From contig VGPA01000007.1 in assembly GCA_016875665.1 (NCBI GenBank), forward strand, positions 1 through 17,728: a stretch of 17,728 nt of DNA. The letters are read 5' to 3'. Positions within the stretch are counted from its first letter, which is position 1, and each line of letters starts with the position of its first letter. Positions 1-6,211 of this stretch are shown here, piece by piece. Both the position numbers and the translations under genes were made by a program. Origin of the DNA: Chloroflexota bacterium (GTDB lineage Bacteria; Chloroflexota; Limnocylindria; P2-11E). The notes below the pieces were generated by a model. The model searched no databases. It was not told where the DNA came from and saw nothing but the letters and a program-made list of their open reading frames with translations.

Positions 1-857
1 TCGGCGAGCGCGCGGGCCACGTCGCCCGCGGTGAGGGCCTCCGCGGTCGCGAGCGTCCAGCCCCTGCGCGCGAAGCCGCTAAGGACGACGCGTGCGAGCG
101 TGTCGTCATCGGTTCCCCAGATGTGCTCGCCGAGGCGGCCGCGGATCTCGTCCTCCATCCGCGCGATGCGCTCCGCGGCGAGCCGCGGGTCCGGATCGCG
201 GTCGGTGACGCGCACGTGGACGCCGTCGTTCTTCGCGTACGTGGCGACCGTCGGCGCCGTCGAACGGACCAGCGTGTCGAGGCGCTCCTCCACCGAGGAT
301 TCTCCGATCCCGAGGAGCTTGAGCGTGCGCGAGCGGATCGCGGCGCCGCCCACGAGCGAGGGCTCGACCTCGGCCTCCCACATGCGTGTCATTTCTCGTG
401 GGACCCCCGGCATCGCGACGATGCGCTTTCCGCCGCTGCGCACGTCCCACCCCGGTGCGCTGCCGAGCGGATTCGGGATGGCGCGCGCGGACGGGATGAG
501 CCAGGCCTGCTTCCGGTTGCTGGGCGGCATGACGGGGGTGCGGCCGCTGAACCAGCGCTCGAGGTGTTCCAGGAGCGCGGCGTCGATCTCGGGCGTCTCG
601 CCGACGGTCGCCGCGATCGCTTCGCGCGTCAGGTCGTCCTCGGTCGGGCCGAGCCCGCCCGTGCAGATGACCAGATCCGCGCGCGAGAGCGCCAGGGCCA
701 GGGTGGCGGCCGCGCGTTCCAGGTTGTCGCCGACCACCTGCTTGTGCCGGCAGTCCACGCCCAGCGCGGCGAGCCGGGTGGCCAGGTAGGCGGCGTTCGT
801 GTCGACGATCGTGCCGAGAAGGAGCTCGGTGCCGATCGAGACGATCTCGGCTCGCAT
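1..857 (-). CDS. cinA: CinA-family protein (MoaB-like N-domain, start of PncC-like C-domain), 3' end outside window
   Basis: The reading frame from ATG at 857 stays open to the window edge (285 codons seen). It starts MRAEIVSIGTELLLG and carries the CinA/MoaB molybdopterin-binding signature TGGLGPTEDDLT at residues 66-77, then PSNRKQAW, NPLGSAPGW and MPGVPREM motifs typical of CinA. CinA proteins of this family act on nicotinamide nucleotides or ADP-ribose in pyridine nucleotide recycling. The PncC-like amidase domain is just beginning at the edge: residues 268-278 read TLATAEALTAG where the family usually has AESCTGG or AESLTAG, so the conserved serine is alanine here (A274). Only 20 bp separate this start from the divergent gene fragment at 878. 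No Shine-Dalgarno is visible. The family call is firm; activity of the C-terminal domain is uncertain. Confidence 0.9.
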   Translation of the reverse strand, partial: MRAEIVSIGTELLLGTIVDTNAAYLATRLAALGVDCRHKQVVGDNLERAAATLALALSRADLVICTGGLGPTEDDLTREAIAATVGETPEIDAALLEHLERWFSGRTPVMPPSNRKQAWLIPSARAIPNPLGSAPGWDVRSGGKRIVAMPGVPREMTRMWEAEVEPSLVGGAAIRSRTLKLLGIGESSVEERLDTLVRSTAPTVATYAKNDGVHVRVTDRDPDPRLAAERIARMEDEIRGRLGEHIWGTDDDTLARVVLSGFARRGWTLATAEALTAGDVARALA

Positions 858-865
858 CGCGGGGG

Positions 866-872
866 TACGATA
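866..872. promoter_or_regulatory. Overlapping divergent -10 elements between cinA and the DUF5679 fragment
   Basis: The seven bases TACGATA give TACGAT on the plus strand (866-871), exactly 6 nt before ATG 878, and TATCGT on the minus strand (872-867), 9 nt before the cinA ATG at 857. Neither start has a Shine-Dalgarno sequence. This fits TAnnnT promoters that produce leaderless or very short-leader transcripts. It is inferred from motif and spacing only, and no clear -35 element was found. Confidence 0.45.
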
Positions 873-877
873 CCGAC

Positions 878-922
878 ATGGCAAACGGCTATTGCGTCAA
901 GTGCAAGGCGTCGCGCGAGATG
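878..922 (+). pseudogene. DUF5679-like mini zinc ribbon, N-terminal fragment (split gene, part 1)
   Basis: ATG at 878 begins MANGYCVKCKASREM, the characteristic N-terminus of the roughly 45-50 aa DUF5679-type zinc-ribbon proteins, with the first Cys pair (C6, C9). After codon 15 the frame loses all family resemblance; it stays open to a stop at 1297 but crosses an antisense tRNA-Lys, so that extension is not credible coding. The missing second half, with the second Cys pair, lies on the opposite strand at 1139-1237. Joining base 922 to the complement of base 1237 gives an intact 47-aa protein with C6, C9, C34 and C37. The cellular role of this family is unknown to me; small zinc ribbons often bind nucleic acid or protein. 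Confidence 0.75.
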
Positions 923-947
923 AATCGCCGGGAATTTTACTCACCAC
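923..947 (-). pseudogene. Small unknown ORF, N-terminal fragment (split gene, part 1)
   Basis: On the minus strand GTG (947, or 944) reads VVSKIPGD and then runs into the right-hand part of the DUF5679 fragment. When the 923-1237 segment is flipped, the last base of this piece completes a TCC codon with 1238-1239 and the frame continues into the plus-strand ORF ending at 1398. It is recognised only through that in-frame junction; the start codon choice is a guess because no ribosome binding site is evident. Confidence 0.5.
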
Positions 948-1034
948 GATTCGCGCGCGGACGTTCCCGTTCAGAGGCCGATGACGATCACCGCACGAGA
1001 GATTCGCTTTCGATCCTGCGGCACATCACAGCCG

Positions 1035-1106
1035 TGAGCCAGGAGGGATTCGAACCCACGACCAAGGGATTAAGAGTCCCCTGCTCTACCACTGAGCTAC
1101 TGGCCC
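1035..1106 (-). tRNA. tRNA-Lys(CTT)
   Basis: The minus strand folds as a standard 72-nt tRNA: acceptor GGGCCAG pairing with CTGGCTC, discriminator A, D-arm GCTC/GAGC, anticodon stem GGGGA/TCCCT with loop CTCTTAA (anticodon CUU, reads AAG), and T-loop TTCGAAT. No CCA is encoded. The T-stem GTGGG/CCCTC contains one U-U mismatch at the second pair, which is unusual but does not break the fold. It lies inside the apparent inverted segment, so its ancestral orientation was probably plus. Confidence 0.95.
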
Positions 1107-1138
1107 GCGTCAGATTATCGGTGAACGCGGGCCGCGGG

Positions 1139-1237
1139 CTACGCCGCGCCGATCTTGAAGATCTTGGTGCCGCAGACAGGGCAGACGCCCTGCGTGGCGG
1201 GACGGCCGTTCTTCATCTGGACGACCTGATGGTCCTG
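1139..1237 (-). pseudogene. DUF5679-like mini zinc ribbon, C-terminal fragment (split gene, part 2)
   Basis: The minus strand encodes QDHQVVQMKNGRPATQG followed by VCPVCGTKIFKIGAA and a TAG stop at 1141-1139. This is the conserved second half of DUF5679-type proteins (KNGRPA..G.CP.CGTK.F.IG) with the second Cys pair. The upstream minus-strand bases carry no start of the expected kind: the preceding codons read APRPR rather than the family's CVKC...REM. That missing N-terminus is found at 878-922 on the plus strand. Counting residues in the family pattern between REM and MKNG (seven) matches the reconstructed junction exactly. Confidence 0.75.
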
Positions 1238-1398
1238 CCGTGGTCGCGGCGCTCCACCGCTCGATTAAGCCCCTGTCCCGCGCGCTCGAGGAGCTGAAGT
1301 CGACCTGGCCGAGTCCCGGCGACGAGGGCATGGGCAGCATCTCCGAGGCCGCCGGGCTTTCCGAGCGCGACGCCGTCCCCGGCGGGAAGGCGCCGTGA
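1238..1398 (+). pseudogene. Small unknown ORF, C-terminal part (split gene, part 2)
   Basis: The plus-strand frame from GTG 1240 reads VVAALHRSIKPLSRALEELK, then STWPSPGDEGMG and SERDAVPGGKAP before TGA at 1396-1398. The first half looks like an amphipathic helix and the rest like a Gly/Pro/Ser-rich tail. Codon use is strongly GC3-biased like real genes here. Its stop overlaps the hydrolase start (GTGA, 1395-1398), which suggests translational coupling. With the 923-1237 segment flipped, it gains VSKIPGD at its front and becomes a protein of about 60 aa. No family was recognised. In the present arrangement it could only start at the internal GTG 1240, giving 52 aa. Confidence 0.5.
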
Positions 1399-2231
1399 GG
1401 ATCCGCTTCTGGGGCACGCGCGGCTCGATCCCGACGCCCGGTCCGTCCACCGTGCGGTACGGCGGCAACACCGCGTGCATCGAGGTGCGCGATGCGACCG
1501 GGACACTGCTCGTGCTCGACGCGGGCACCGGCCTGCGCGAGCTCGGCCTGCACCTGCTGCGCGACGGCCGGAACGGCGCGCTCGAAGTCGAGGTCCTCCT
1601 CTCGCACCTGCACTGGGATCACATCCAGGGCCTGCCCTTCTTCCGTCCCGTCGCCGACGCGCGAAACACCATCCGGCTGCACGGCCCGCACCAGAGCCGG
1701 CCGATCGAGGAGATCCTCGGCGTGGGCATGGACGAGGCGTTCTTCCCGGTGAACCTCGACACGCTGCCCGCGCACTTCGAGTTCCACGACCTCCAGCCCG
1801 GGGCGACGACCCGCATCGGCCCGTACGGCGTGCGCAGCAGCGCGCCCCTGTTCCATCCGGCGCCCGCGCTCGCGTACCGGGTAGAGGCGGACGGCGTCTC
1901 GCTCGTCTACGCGACGGACACCGAGGACCCCCTCTCGGGGAAGCCGAATCCCGTGGTCGACCTCGCGCGGGGGGCGCACACGCTGCTCCATGACGCGCAG
2001 TACCTGCCCGAGGACTACAAGCAAGGCTGGGGCCACTCGACGGTACCCTCGGCCATCGACGTAGCAGTGGCCGCCGGCGTTCGCCGCCTCGTGCTCACGC
2101 ACCACGACCCCGACCGGAGCGACGAAGCCCTCGACCGCATCGGCGACGAGGCGCGCCGCGCCGCCCGTTCCCGCAACCCCGACCTCGAGGTGATCGTGGC
2201 ACGCGAAGGGCTGGAGCTGCCGGTCGCGTGA
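1395..2231 (+). CDS. MBL-fold metallohydrolase (PhnP / cyclic phosphodiesterase-like)
   Basis: This 278-aa protein starts MRIRFWGTRGSIPTPGP, the usual opening of a metallo-beta-lactamase subfamily that includes PhnP-like and other cyclic-phosphate phosphodiesterases. The metal-binding motif HLHWDH is at residues 71-76 (H71, H73, D75, H76). Further candidate ligands are H154, D175 in YATDTE, H214 in GWGHST and H236/H237 in LTHHDPD. All expected metal ligands of the two-zinc fold seem present, so it should be an active cytoplasmic hydrolase, but the substrate cannot be told from sequence. The GTG start overlaps the preceding small ORF stop by 4 nt, consistent with coupled translation. Length is normal for the family. 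There is no signal peptide. Confidence 0.88.
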   Translation: MRIRFWGTRGSIPTPGPSTVRYGGNTACIEVRDATGTLLVLDAGTGLRELGLHLLRDGRNGALEVEVLLSHLHWDHIQGLPFFRPVADARNTIRLHGPHQSRPIEEILGVGMDEAFFPVNLDTLPAHFEFHDLQPGATTRIGPYGVRSSAPLFHPAPALAYRVEADGVSLVYATDTEDPLSGKPNPVVDLARGAHTLLHDAQYLPEDYKQGWGHSTVPSAIDVAVAAGVRRLVLTHHDPDRSDEALDRIGDEARRAARSRNPDLEVIVAREGLELPVA

Positions 2232-2289
2232 CCGACTCCCGCGCCACGCTGGAGGCGATGAGGTCTGTGCCGCCGTGCCTCGTGCTCCG

Positions 2290-2318
2290 TATGCTGATTC
2301 CACCCGCGCGAAAAAGGA
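2290..2318 (+). promoter_or_regulatory. Probable promoter -10 and ribosome binding site of the SDR gene
   Basis: TATGCT at 2290-2295 is a good -10 hexamer about 30 nt before ATG 2326. AAGGA at 2314-2318 lies 7 nt before that ATG and decides the start against an in-frame ATG at 2275, which would lie upstream of both signals. No clear -35 element was found. Confidence 0.45.
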
Positions 2319-2325
2319 TGGTGTG

Positions 2326-3111
2326 ATGGATCTCGGAATCAAGGGCAAGACCGCGCTCGTGCTGGGTGCGGGCGGCGGGCTCGGCGGCGCGTGCGCGCGG
2401 GCCCTGGCGGCCGAAGGCGCCAATCTCGCGCTCGGCGACATCAACGAGTCGGCAGTGAACGCCGCCGCGGAGGCCGTTCGTGGGCAGGGGGTCAAGGCGC
2501 TGCCGCTGGTCTGGGACCTCGGCGATCTCTCGCTCATCGCCAAGCACGTCGCCGCGATCGAGAGCGCCCTTGGCCCCGTCGACATCCTGGTCAGCATCAC
2601 GGGCGGGCCGCCGCCGACGCCAGCCGCGGGGCAGGACCCCGCGGTCTGGAGCAAGCACTTCCAGTCGATGACGCTGTCGGTCATCGCCATCACCGACGCG
2701 GTGCTGCCCGGCATGCGTGCCCGCAAGTGGGGCCGTGTCATCACGAGCACCTCGTCCGGCGTCATCGTGCCGATCGCCAACCTGGGCATTTCGAACACGC
2801 TGCGCTCGGCCCTCGTGGGCTGGTCGAAGACCGTCGCGCGTGAGGCGGCCAAGGACAACGTGACCTTCAACGTCGTGGCCCCGGGCCGTGTGGCCACGGC
2901 GCGCATCGCGTTCCTCGACGACGCCAGAGCCAAGCGTGAGGGCAAGGAGGTCCGGGCCGTCGAGGACGAGAGCATCGCCACGATCCCGGCGGGCCGCTAC
3001 GGGCGGCCGGAGGAGTTCGGCGCGGTGGTGGCGTTCCTGGCAAGCGAGCAGGCCTCGTACCTGACCGGCTCGACCATCCGCATCGACGGGGGCATGATCC
3101 CGAACGTCTGA
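2326..3111 (+). CDS. SDR-family oxidoreductase with atypical active site
   Basis: With the start at 2326 this is a 261-aa short-chain dehydrogenase/reductase. It has a Rossmann dinucleotide-binding motif GAGGGLG at 14-20, the acidic D38 after beta-2, and the C-terminal LTGSTIRIDGGM segment. The catalytic region departs from the usual Ser-Tyr-Lys: the serine is present (S143/S144 in TSTSSG), but the YxxxK is replaced by S156-N-T-L-R160. A branch of FabG-like SDRs with ..LSN..R.. in this place is common in soil bacteria, so this is probably an inherited variant rather than decay. Substrate is unknown. FabG-like names given by homology should not be read as fatty acid synthesis. It stands between the MBL hydrolase and tRNA-Leu and may have its own promoter. 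Confidence 0.88.
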   Translation: MDLGIKGKTALVLGAGGGLGGACARALAAEGANLALGDINESAVNAAAEAVRGQGVKALPLVWDLGDLSLIAKHVAAIESALGPVDILVSITGGPPPTPAAGQDPAVWSKHFQSMTLSVIAITDAVLPGMRARKWGRVITSTSSGVIVPIANLGISNTLRSALVGWSKTVAREAAKDNVTFNVVAPGRVATARIAFLDDARAKREGKEVRAVEDESIATIPAGRYGRPEEFGAVVAFLASEQASYLTGSTIRIDGGMIPNV

Positions 3112-3160
3112 CCCGGCGCTCGTCGGCGGGTGGAGGACGGTGGCGGAGCGAAAGACGCGG

Positions 3161-3243
3161 TGGGCGAGGAGGGGGTCGAACCCTCACGCTCTTTCGAGCA
3201 TCAGACCCTAAATCTGACGCGTATGCCATTTCGCCACTCGCCC
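3161..3243 (-). tRNA. tRNA-Leu(TAG)
   Basis: An 83-nt class II tRNA on the minus strand. The acceptor is GGGCGAG/CTCGCCC with discriminator A, the D-stem is GCG/CGC, and the anticodon stem TCAGA/TCTGA encloses loop TTTAGGG (anticodon UAG, reads CUA). A long variable arm TGCTCGAAAGAGCG is followed by T-arm GAGGG-TTCGACC-CCCTC. No CCA is encoded. A TAnnnT hexamer (TAGCCT, 3260-3255) lies 11 nt upstream and overlaps the end of the neighbouring gene, so the tRNA may have its own promoter or be read through from 3253-3582. Confidence 0.95.
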
Positions 3244-3252
3244 GTGACGCGG

Positions 3253-3582
3253 TCAGGCTAGCGGGCGGTCCTCGTCGTCCCGGGAAAGGTAGATCGCGCG
3301 GTCACCCTCGTCCTCGACCACGAGGTACGTGTCCTCGTCGGTCTCGCCCACGGCCACCGAGGCGAGCAGCTTGTCGTCGCTGACGTGGACGAACCCGGCG
3401 GTGCGCTGGAGCTCGTTCGCGATCGCCTCCGAAAGGGAGTCCTCCTCGAACGAGTCGAGCAGCAGCGCGCGCGCCTTCTTCACCAGGGCGAAGAACTCGT
3501 CCGGGGCGATCTGCCGCTCGTGCCCGAGGAGGACGGCGGTGCCGAGGTCCTCGTCGCCCTCGTGGATTTCGTAGAAGTACAC
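3253..3582 (-). CDS. Small acidic hypothetical protein (109 aa)
   Basis: GTG at 3582 opens a 109-aa frame beginning MYFYEIHEGDEDLGTAVLL and ending in an acidic tail (YLSRDDEDRPLA). It is rich in Asp and Glu, with alternating predicted beta strands (YFYEI, GTAVLLG, GFVHVSD, LLASVAVG, TYLVVED, RAIYLSR) around one clear helix (PDEFFALVKKARALLLDSF). There is no signal peptide, membrane segment or cysteine. Codon use matches real genes here and it lies in a tight divergent arrangement with tig, both good signs that it is genuine. I do not recognise the family. TACGCT lies 7 nt before the start with no Shine-Dalgarno, consistent with a leaderless message. It ends only 9 nt before tRNA-Leu. Confidence 0.7.
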   Translation of the reverse strand: MYFYEIHEGDEDLGTAVLLGHERQIAPDEFFALVKKARALLLDSFEEDSLSEAIANELQRTAGFVHVSDDKLLASVAVGETDEDTYLVVEDEGDRAIYLSRDDEDRPLA

Positions 3583-3589
3583 GCCGATC

Positions 3590-3606
3590 AGCGTAGTGCG
3601 TACACT
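3590..3606. promoter_or_regulatory. Back-to-back -10 elements in the 35-bp gap between the 109-aa gene and tig
   Basis: The minus strand carries TACGCT (3595-3590), 7 nt before the GTG at 3582. The plus strand carries TACACT (3601-3606), 11 nt before the tig ATG at 3618. The two hexamers are 5 bp apart, so polymerase binding for one gene should exclude the other. This is inference from motif and spacing. Confidence 0.4.
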
Positions 3607-3617
3607 CGACCGTACCC

Positions 3618-5099
3618 ATGGACGACAAGCCGCGGACCGACGCGCCCGCCGCCCCCGCTGCGGGCGCGTCGACCGTCACGCACACCGTCCTGCGCAAGCC
3701 GGGCTCGATCGCCGTCCTCGACGTGCACGTCGACGCCGGGCGGGTCGAGCGGCAGACGGACCGCGTCTTCCAGAAGCGCGTCCGCCAGTCGAAAATTCCG
3801 GGCTTCCGCCCCGGCAAAGCGCCGCGCGCGATCTACGAGCGCACGTACGGTGCCGACCATCTCTGGGCCGAGGCGGCCGAGGACGTGATCGACGAGACGT
3901 ACCGCGAGATCGTGCAGGCCGAGCGCATCAAGCCGGTCGACTCCCCGGAGGTGGAGCTCCTCTCCGGCGTCGGGCCCAGTGAGGCGCTCCATTACACGGC
4001 GACGGTCGCGGTCACCCCCGAGGTGACGCTCGGCACGTTCCCCGCGCCGGAGATCGCGGTCAAGGCGGTCACCGACGCGGACGTCACGGAGACGATCGAC
4101 CGCATCCGCCGCCAGCAGGCCGTCCTCCAGCCCGTGGACCGCGAGGCACGCGACGGCGACGTCGTGACCATGGACGTGGACGTCGCCGTGGACGGCGGCG
4201 AATCGACGGCCTTCGGCCGCAACGCGCACGTCGAGCTCGGGAAGCCGTTCGGGATCGCCGGCTTCGTCGAGGGCGTCGTGGGCATGAAGGCGAACGAGGA
4301 GCGCAGGCTCGAGCTGGTCTTGCCGGACGACTACGTGCGCGCGGAGCAGCGCGGCAAGCCGGCGACGTTCACCGTCACAGTGAGCCAGGTCGGCGAGCAG
4401 GTCCTGCCCGCGCGCGACGACGAGCTCGCCAAGGGGGCCGGTCTCGCCAACCTTGCCGCGCTCGAGCGCGCCGTCCGCGGGGAGCTCGCGCACGGCGCCT
4501 TCCACGCCGCGCGCGACGAGGCCGCCGACAGGATGCTCGCGGCGCTGCGCGAGTCCTCCAGCTTGGAGATGCCGGAGATCCTCGTGCGCCACGAGGTGGA
4601 GCACCTCATCGCGGAGCTCAAGGACCGCGTGCGGTCGCGCGGGATCAACTGGGAGCAGTTCCTACTCGAGGCCCGCAAGACCGAGGACGAGCTGCGGACG
4701 GACTACCAGGGGACCGCGGCGAAGCGCGCGAAGAGCCTGCTCGTCCTCGACGCGCTGGCCGAGCGCGAGGGCGTGACGGTGACGGGGCAGGAACTCGCCG
4801 CCGAGGTCGCCCAAACGCCGGTCGCCCAGCAGGACGCCCGCGCGCTGCGCGACCCGCGCGTGCTCGCCTCGATGGCGCGCTCGATGCGCAACCGCAAGGT
4901 CGTCGACAAGATGCTGGGCCTCGACGGGCCCGAGGGCGAGAAGCCCTGGCTCGTGAAGTTCGGCGCGCCCGAGGAGGCCGACCCCCACGAGAAGCCGGAG
5001 CTGATCGTGCCCGAGTCGCGCCCGCGCGCGACCGCCGAAGGGCGCGCGGCGATCCGCGCCATGCTCGAGGAAGCGAAGAAGCCGGAGTCCGCCTCCTAG
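3618..5099 (+). CDS. tig: Trigger factor, ribosome-associated chaperone and peptidyl-prolyl isomerase
   Basis: A 493-aa trigger factor. The N-terminal ribosome-binding domain carries the signature KIPGFRPGKAPR (residues 59-70, with GFRPGK being the ribosomal L23 contact). An FKBP-like PPIase domain follows at about 175-265 (DGDVVTMDVDV, then GKPFGIAGFVEGVVGMKANE). The rest is the helical substrate-cradling domain, ending about residue 435. The start follows a 19-residue Ala/Pro-rich leader absent from E. coli Tig, and there is a roughly 50-aa charged C-terminal tail after the last helices. It acts on nascent chains leaving the ribosome. In many bacteria tig lies directly before clpP-clpX; here 1.3 kb of other sequence intervenes. 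No Shine-Dalgarno is seen at ATG 3618. Confidence 0.93.
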   Translation: MDDKPRTDAPAAPAAGASTVTHTVLRKPGSIAVLDVHVDAGRVERQTDRVFQKRVRQSKIPGFRPGKAPRAIYERTYGADHLWAEAAEDVIDETYREIVQAERIKPVDSPEVELLSGVGPSEALHYTATVAVTPEVTLGTFPAPEIAVKAVTDADVTETIDRIRRQQAVLQPVDREARDGDVVTMDVDVAVDGGESTAFGRNAHVELGKPFGIAGFVEGVVGMKANEERRLELVLPDDYVRAEQRGKPATFTVTVSQVGEQVLPARDDELAKGAGLANLAALERAVRGELAHGAFHAARDEAADRMLAALRESSSLEMPEILVRHEVEHLIAELKDRVRSRGINWEQFLLEARKTEDELRTDYQGTAAKRAKSLLVLDALAEREGVTVTGQELAAEVAQTPVAQQDARALRDPRVLASMARSMRNRKVVDKMLGLDGPEGEKPWLVKFGAPEEADPHEKPELIVPESRPRATAEGRAAIRAMLEEAKKPESAS

Positions 5100-5134
5100 C
5101 GCCGACCCCGGCTTCCCTCTCGCCTCGTCAGTGC

Positions 5135-5150
5135 GCTCCGTGACCGGAGC
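5135..5150. terminator. Possible bidirectional terminator hairpin between convergent genes
   Basis: GCTCCG-TGAC-CGGAGC forms a perfect 6-bp stem with a 4-nt loop in the 57-bp gap where tig and the dienelactone-hydrolase-like gene converge. It lacks a T-tract on either side, so it is at best a weak intrinsic terminator. Confidence 0.4.
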
Positions 5151-5156
5151 AGCTGC

Positions 5157-6152
5157 TCACACGTACTTGCGGAACCACTCCACGGTGTCCTTCCAGGCCG
5201 CGCGGGCCTGCTCCGGTGCGAAGCGGTCGTTGTTCATGTCGTTGTGGAACGCGTGGTTGGCGGCCTTGTAGTTCTTCAGCGCGAACGGCGTGCCCGACTG
5301 CTTGAGGGCCGCCTCGATATCAGGCATGGTCGACGTGATGCGCGTGTCGAGCTCGGCGAACACCCCGAGGACCGCGATCTTGGTGCGCGCGAAGGCGGTG
5401 ATGTCCGCCGGCTTCGGCCCGTAGTAGGGAGCCGCGGCTTTGAACGGCAGGCCGGCGTTGATGATCGCCCACGTCACCCCGCCGCCGAAGCAGTAGCCGG
5501 TGACGGCGTAGCGGCCCGCGTCCACCTGCGGCAACGCCGCGAGGTGGTCCATCGCGGCCTTCTCGTCGGCGACCTGCTCGGCCATCGAACGGCTCGAGAG
5601 CTGGGCGCCGTACGCCGCGCCATCGGTGAGACGATCGGCGCCGCCGACGCGCGACAGGATGTCGATCGCGACGGCGACGAAGCCGGCGGTCGCGAAGCGC
5701 CGCGTCACGTCCCGGATGTGCTCGGTGAGGCCGCGGTTCTCGTGGATGACCACGACGCCCGGGAACTTGCCGGCGGCCGAGGGGCGGGAGAGGTACCCGA
5801 TGAGGGTGGCCCCGTCCGCGGCCTTCACGTCCGCCTTGCCCGCCACGATCCGCGGGTCGTTCGGCTGGACCGTGACGCCGTCGGTCGTCTTGGCGGGCGG
5901 AGGGCTCGCGTAGGGAAGCGCGACGGTCGGCGCCGCCGTCGGCGCGGCGGTCGGCGCGGGCGCCGCGGTCGCGCGGGCGACGGGCGCCTGGTCCACATTG
6001 CAGCCGAGGGTCGCGAGCACCGTCATGGTGGCGGCCAGGCCGCCGGTGATCATCGTCACCCTGCGCAGCAGCTCGCGCCGGTCGATCAGCCCGTCCCTGA
6101 AGTCCTCGACGTGCTCCTCGAGCACATAGCGCTGCATTTCGTTCAGCTGCAC
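5157..6152 (-). CDS. Dienelactone hydrolase-family lipoprotein (exported alpha/beta hydrolase)
   Basis: A 331-aa protein from GTG 6152, chosen because GGAGG (6164-6160) lies 7 nt upstream; an internal ATG at 6137 would lose this site. Residues 26-51 hold arginines followed by a hydrophobic stretch and a lipobox-like LATLGC, so C51 is the likely lipidated residue. RRELLRRVTMITGG suggests Tat-type export, although the motif is not canonical. An Ala/Pro/Thr-rich linker (55-88) leads to the hydrolase domain. The dienelactone hydrolase triad is present: C221 in GYCFGG, D269 in ELDTR and H300 in NHAFHND, with the supporting glutamate E138 in IHENRGL. It should hydrolyse ester or lactone substrates at the outer face of the membrane; the substrate is unknown. 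It is convergent with tig and interrupts the tig-clpPX order. Confidence 0.88.
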   Translation of the reverse strand: MQLNEMQRYVLEEHVEDFRDGLIDRRELLRRVTMITGGLAATMTVLATLGCNVDQAPVARATAAPAPTAAPTAAPTVALPYASPPPAKTTDGVTVQPNDPRIVAGKADVKAADGATLIGYLSRPSAAGKFPGVVVIHENRGLTEHIRDVTRRFATAGFVAVAIDILSRVGGADRLTDGAAYGAQLSSRSMAEQVADEKAAMDHLAALPQVDAGRYAVTGYCFGGGVTWAIINAGLPFKAAAPYYGPKPADITAFARTKIAVLGVFAELDTRITSTMPDIEAALKQSGTPFALKNYKAANHAFHNDMNNDRFAPEQARAAWKDTVEWFRKYV

Positions 6153-6211
6153 CCGTCAACCTCCAACACCATGCGCCGTGTGGATCGCGATACGTTCGAG
6201 CCCCGGCCGCG

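Larger units (their letters stand above)
923..1237. other. Apparent 315-bp inverted segment (DUF5679 C-half, tRNA-Lys, 5' end of a small ORF)
   Basis: Reverse-complementing 923-1237 in place joins ...AAG-GCG-TCG-CGC-GAG-ATG to CAG-GAC-CAT at the left edge, completing the DUF5679-like gene. At the right edge it joins ...CCC-GGC-GAT-T to CC-GTG-GTC, completing a small ORF in frame. Both junctions are frame-perfect, and all four units (DUF5679, tRNA-Lys, small ORF, hydrolase) then point the same way. The breakpoints share one base of microhomology. A weak inverted match (GCGTCGCG at 908-915 against CGCGGCGC at 1245-1252, 7 of 8) flanks the segment but could be chance in such GC-rich DNA. The alternatives are a real inversion, a strain-level variant and an assembly misjoin. 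Confidence 0.75.

Noticed and set aside
908..1252. Inverted repeat pair GCGTCGCG / CGCGGCGC as a site for a DNA invertase
   Set aside because: The match is 7 of 8, sits 7 bp away from the breakpoints, and is easily expected by chance in this composition; no invertase gene is nearby.
878..1297. A 139-codon gene starting with the DUF5679 N-terminus
   Set aside because: Beyond codon 15 it runs antisense through a tRNA and shows no similarity to the family; only the first 45 bases are credible coding sequence.
1110..2981. A 623-codon minus-strand open frame
   Set aside because: It is antisense to the well-supported hydrolase and SDR genes and has no recognisable domain; it is a GC-rich shadow frame.
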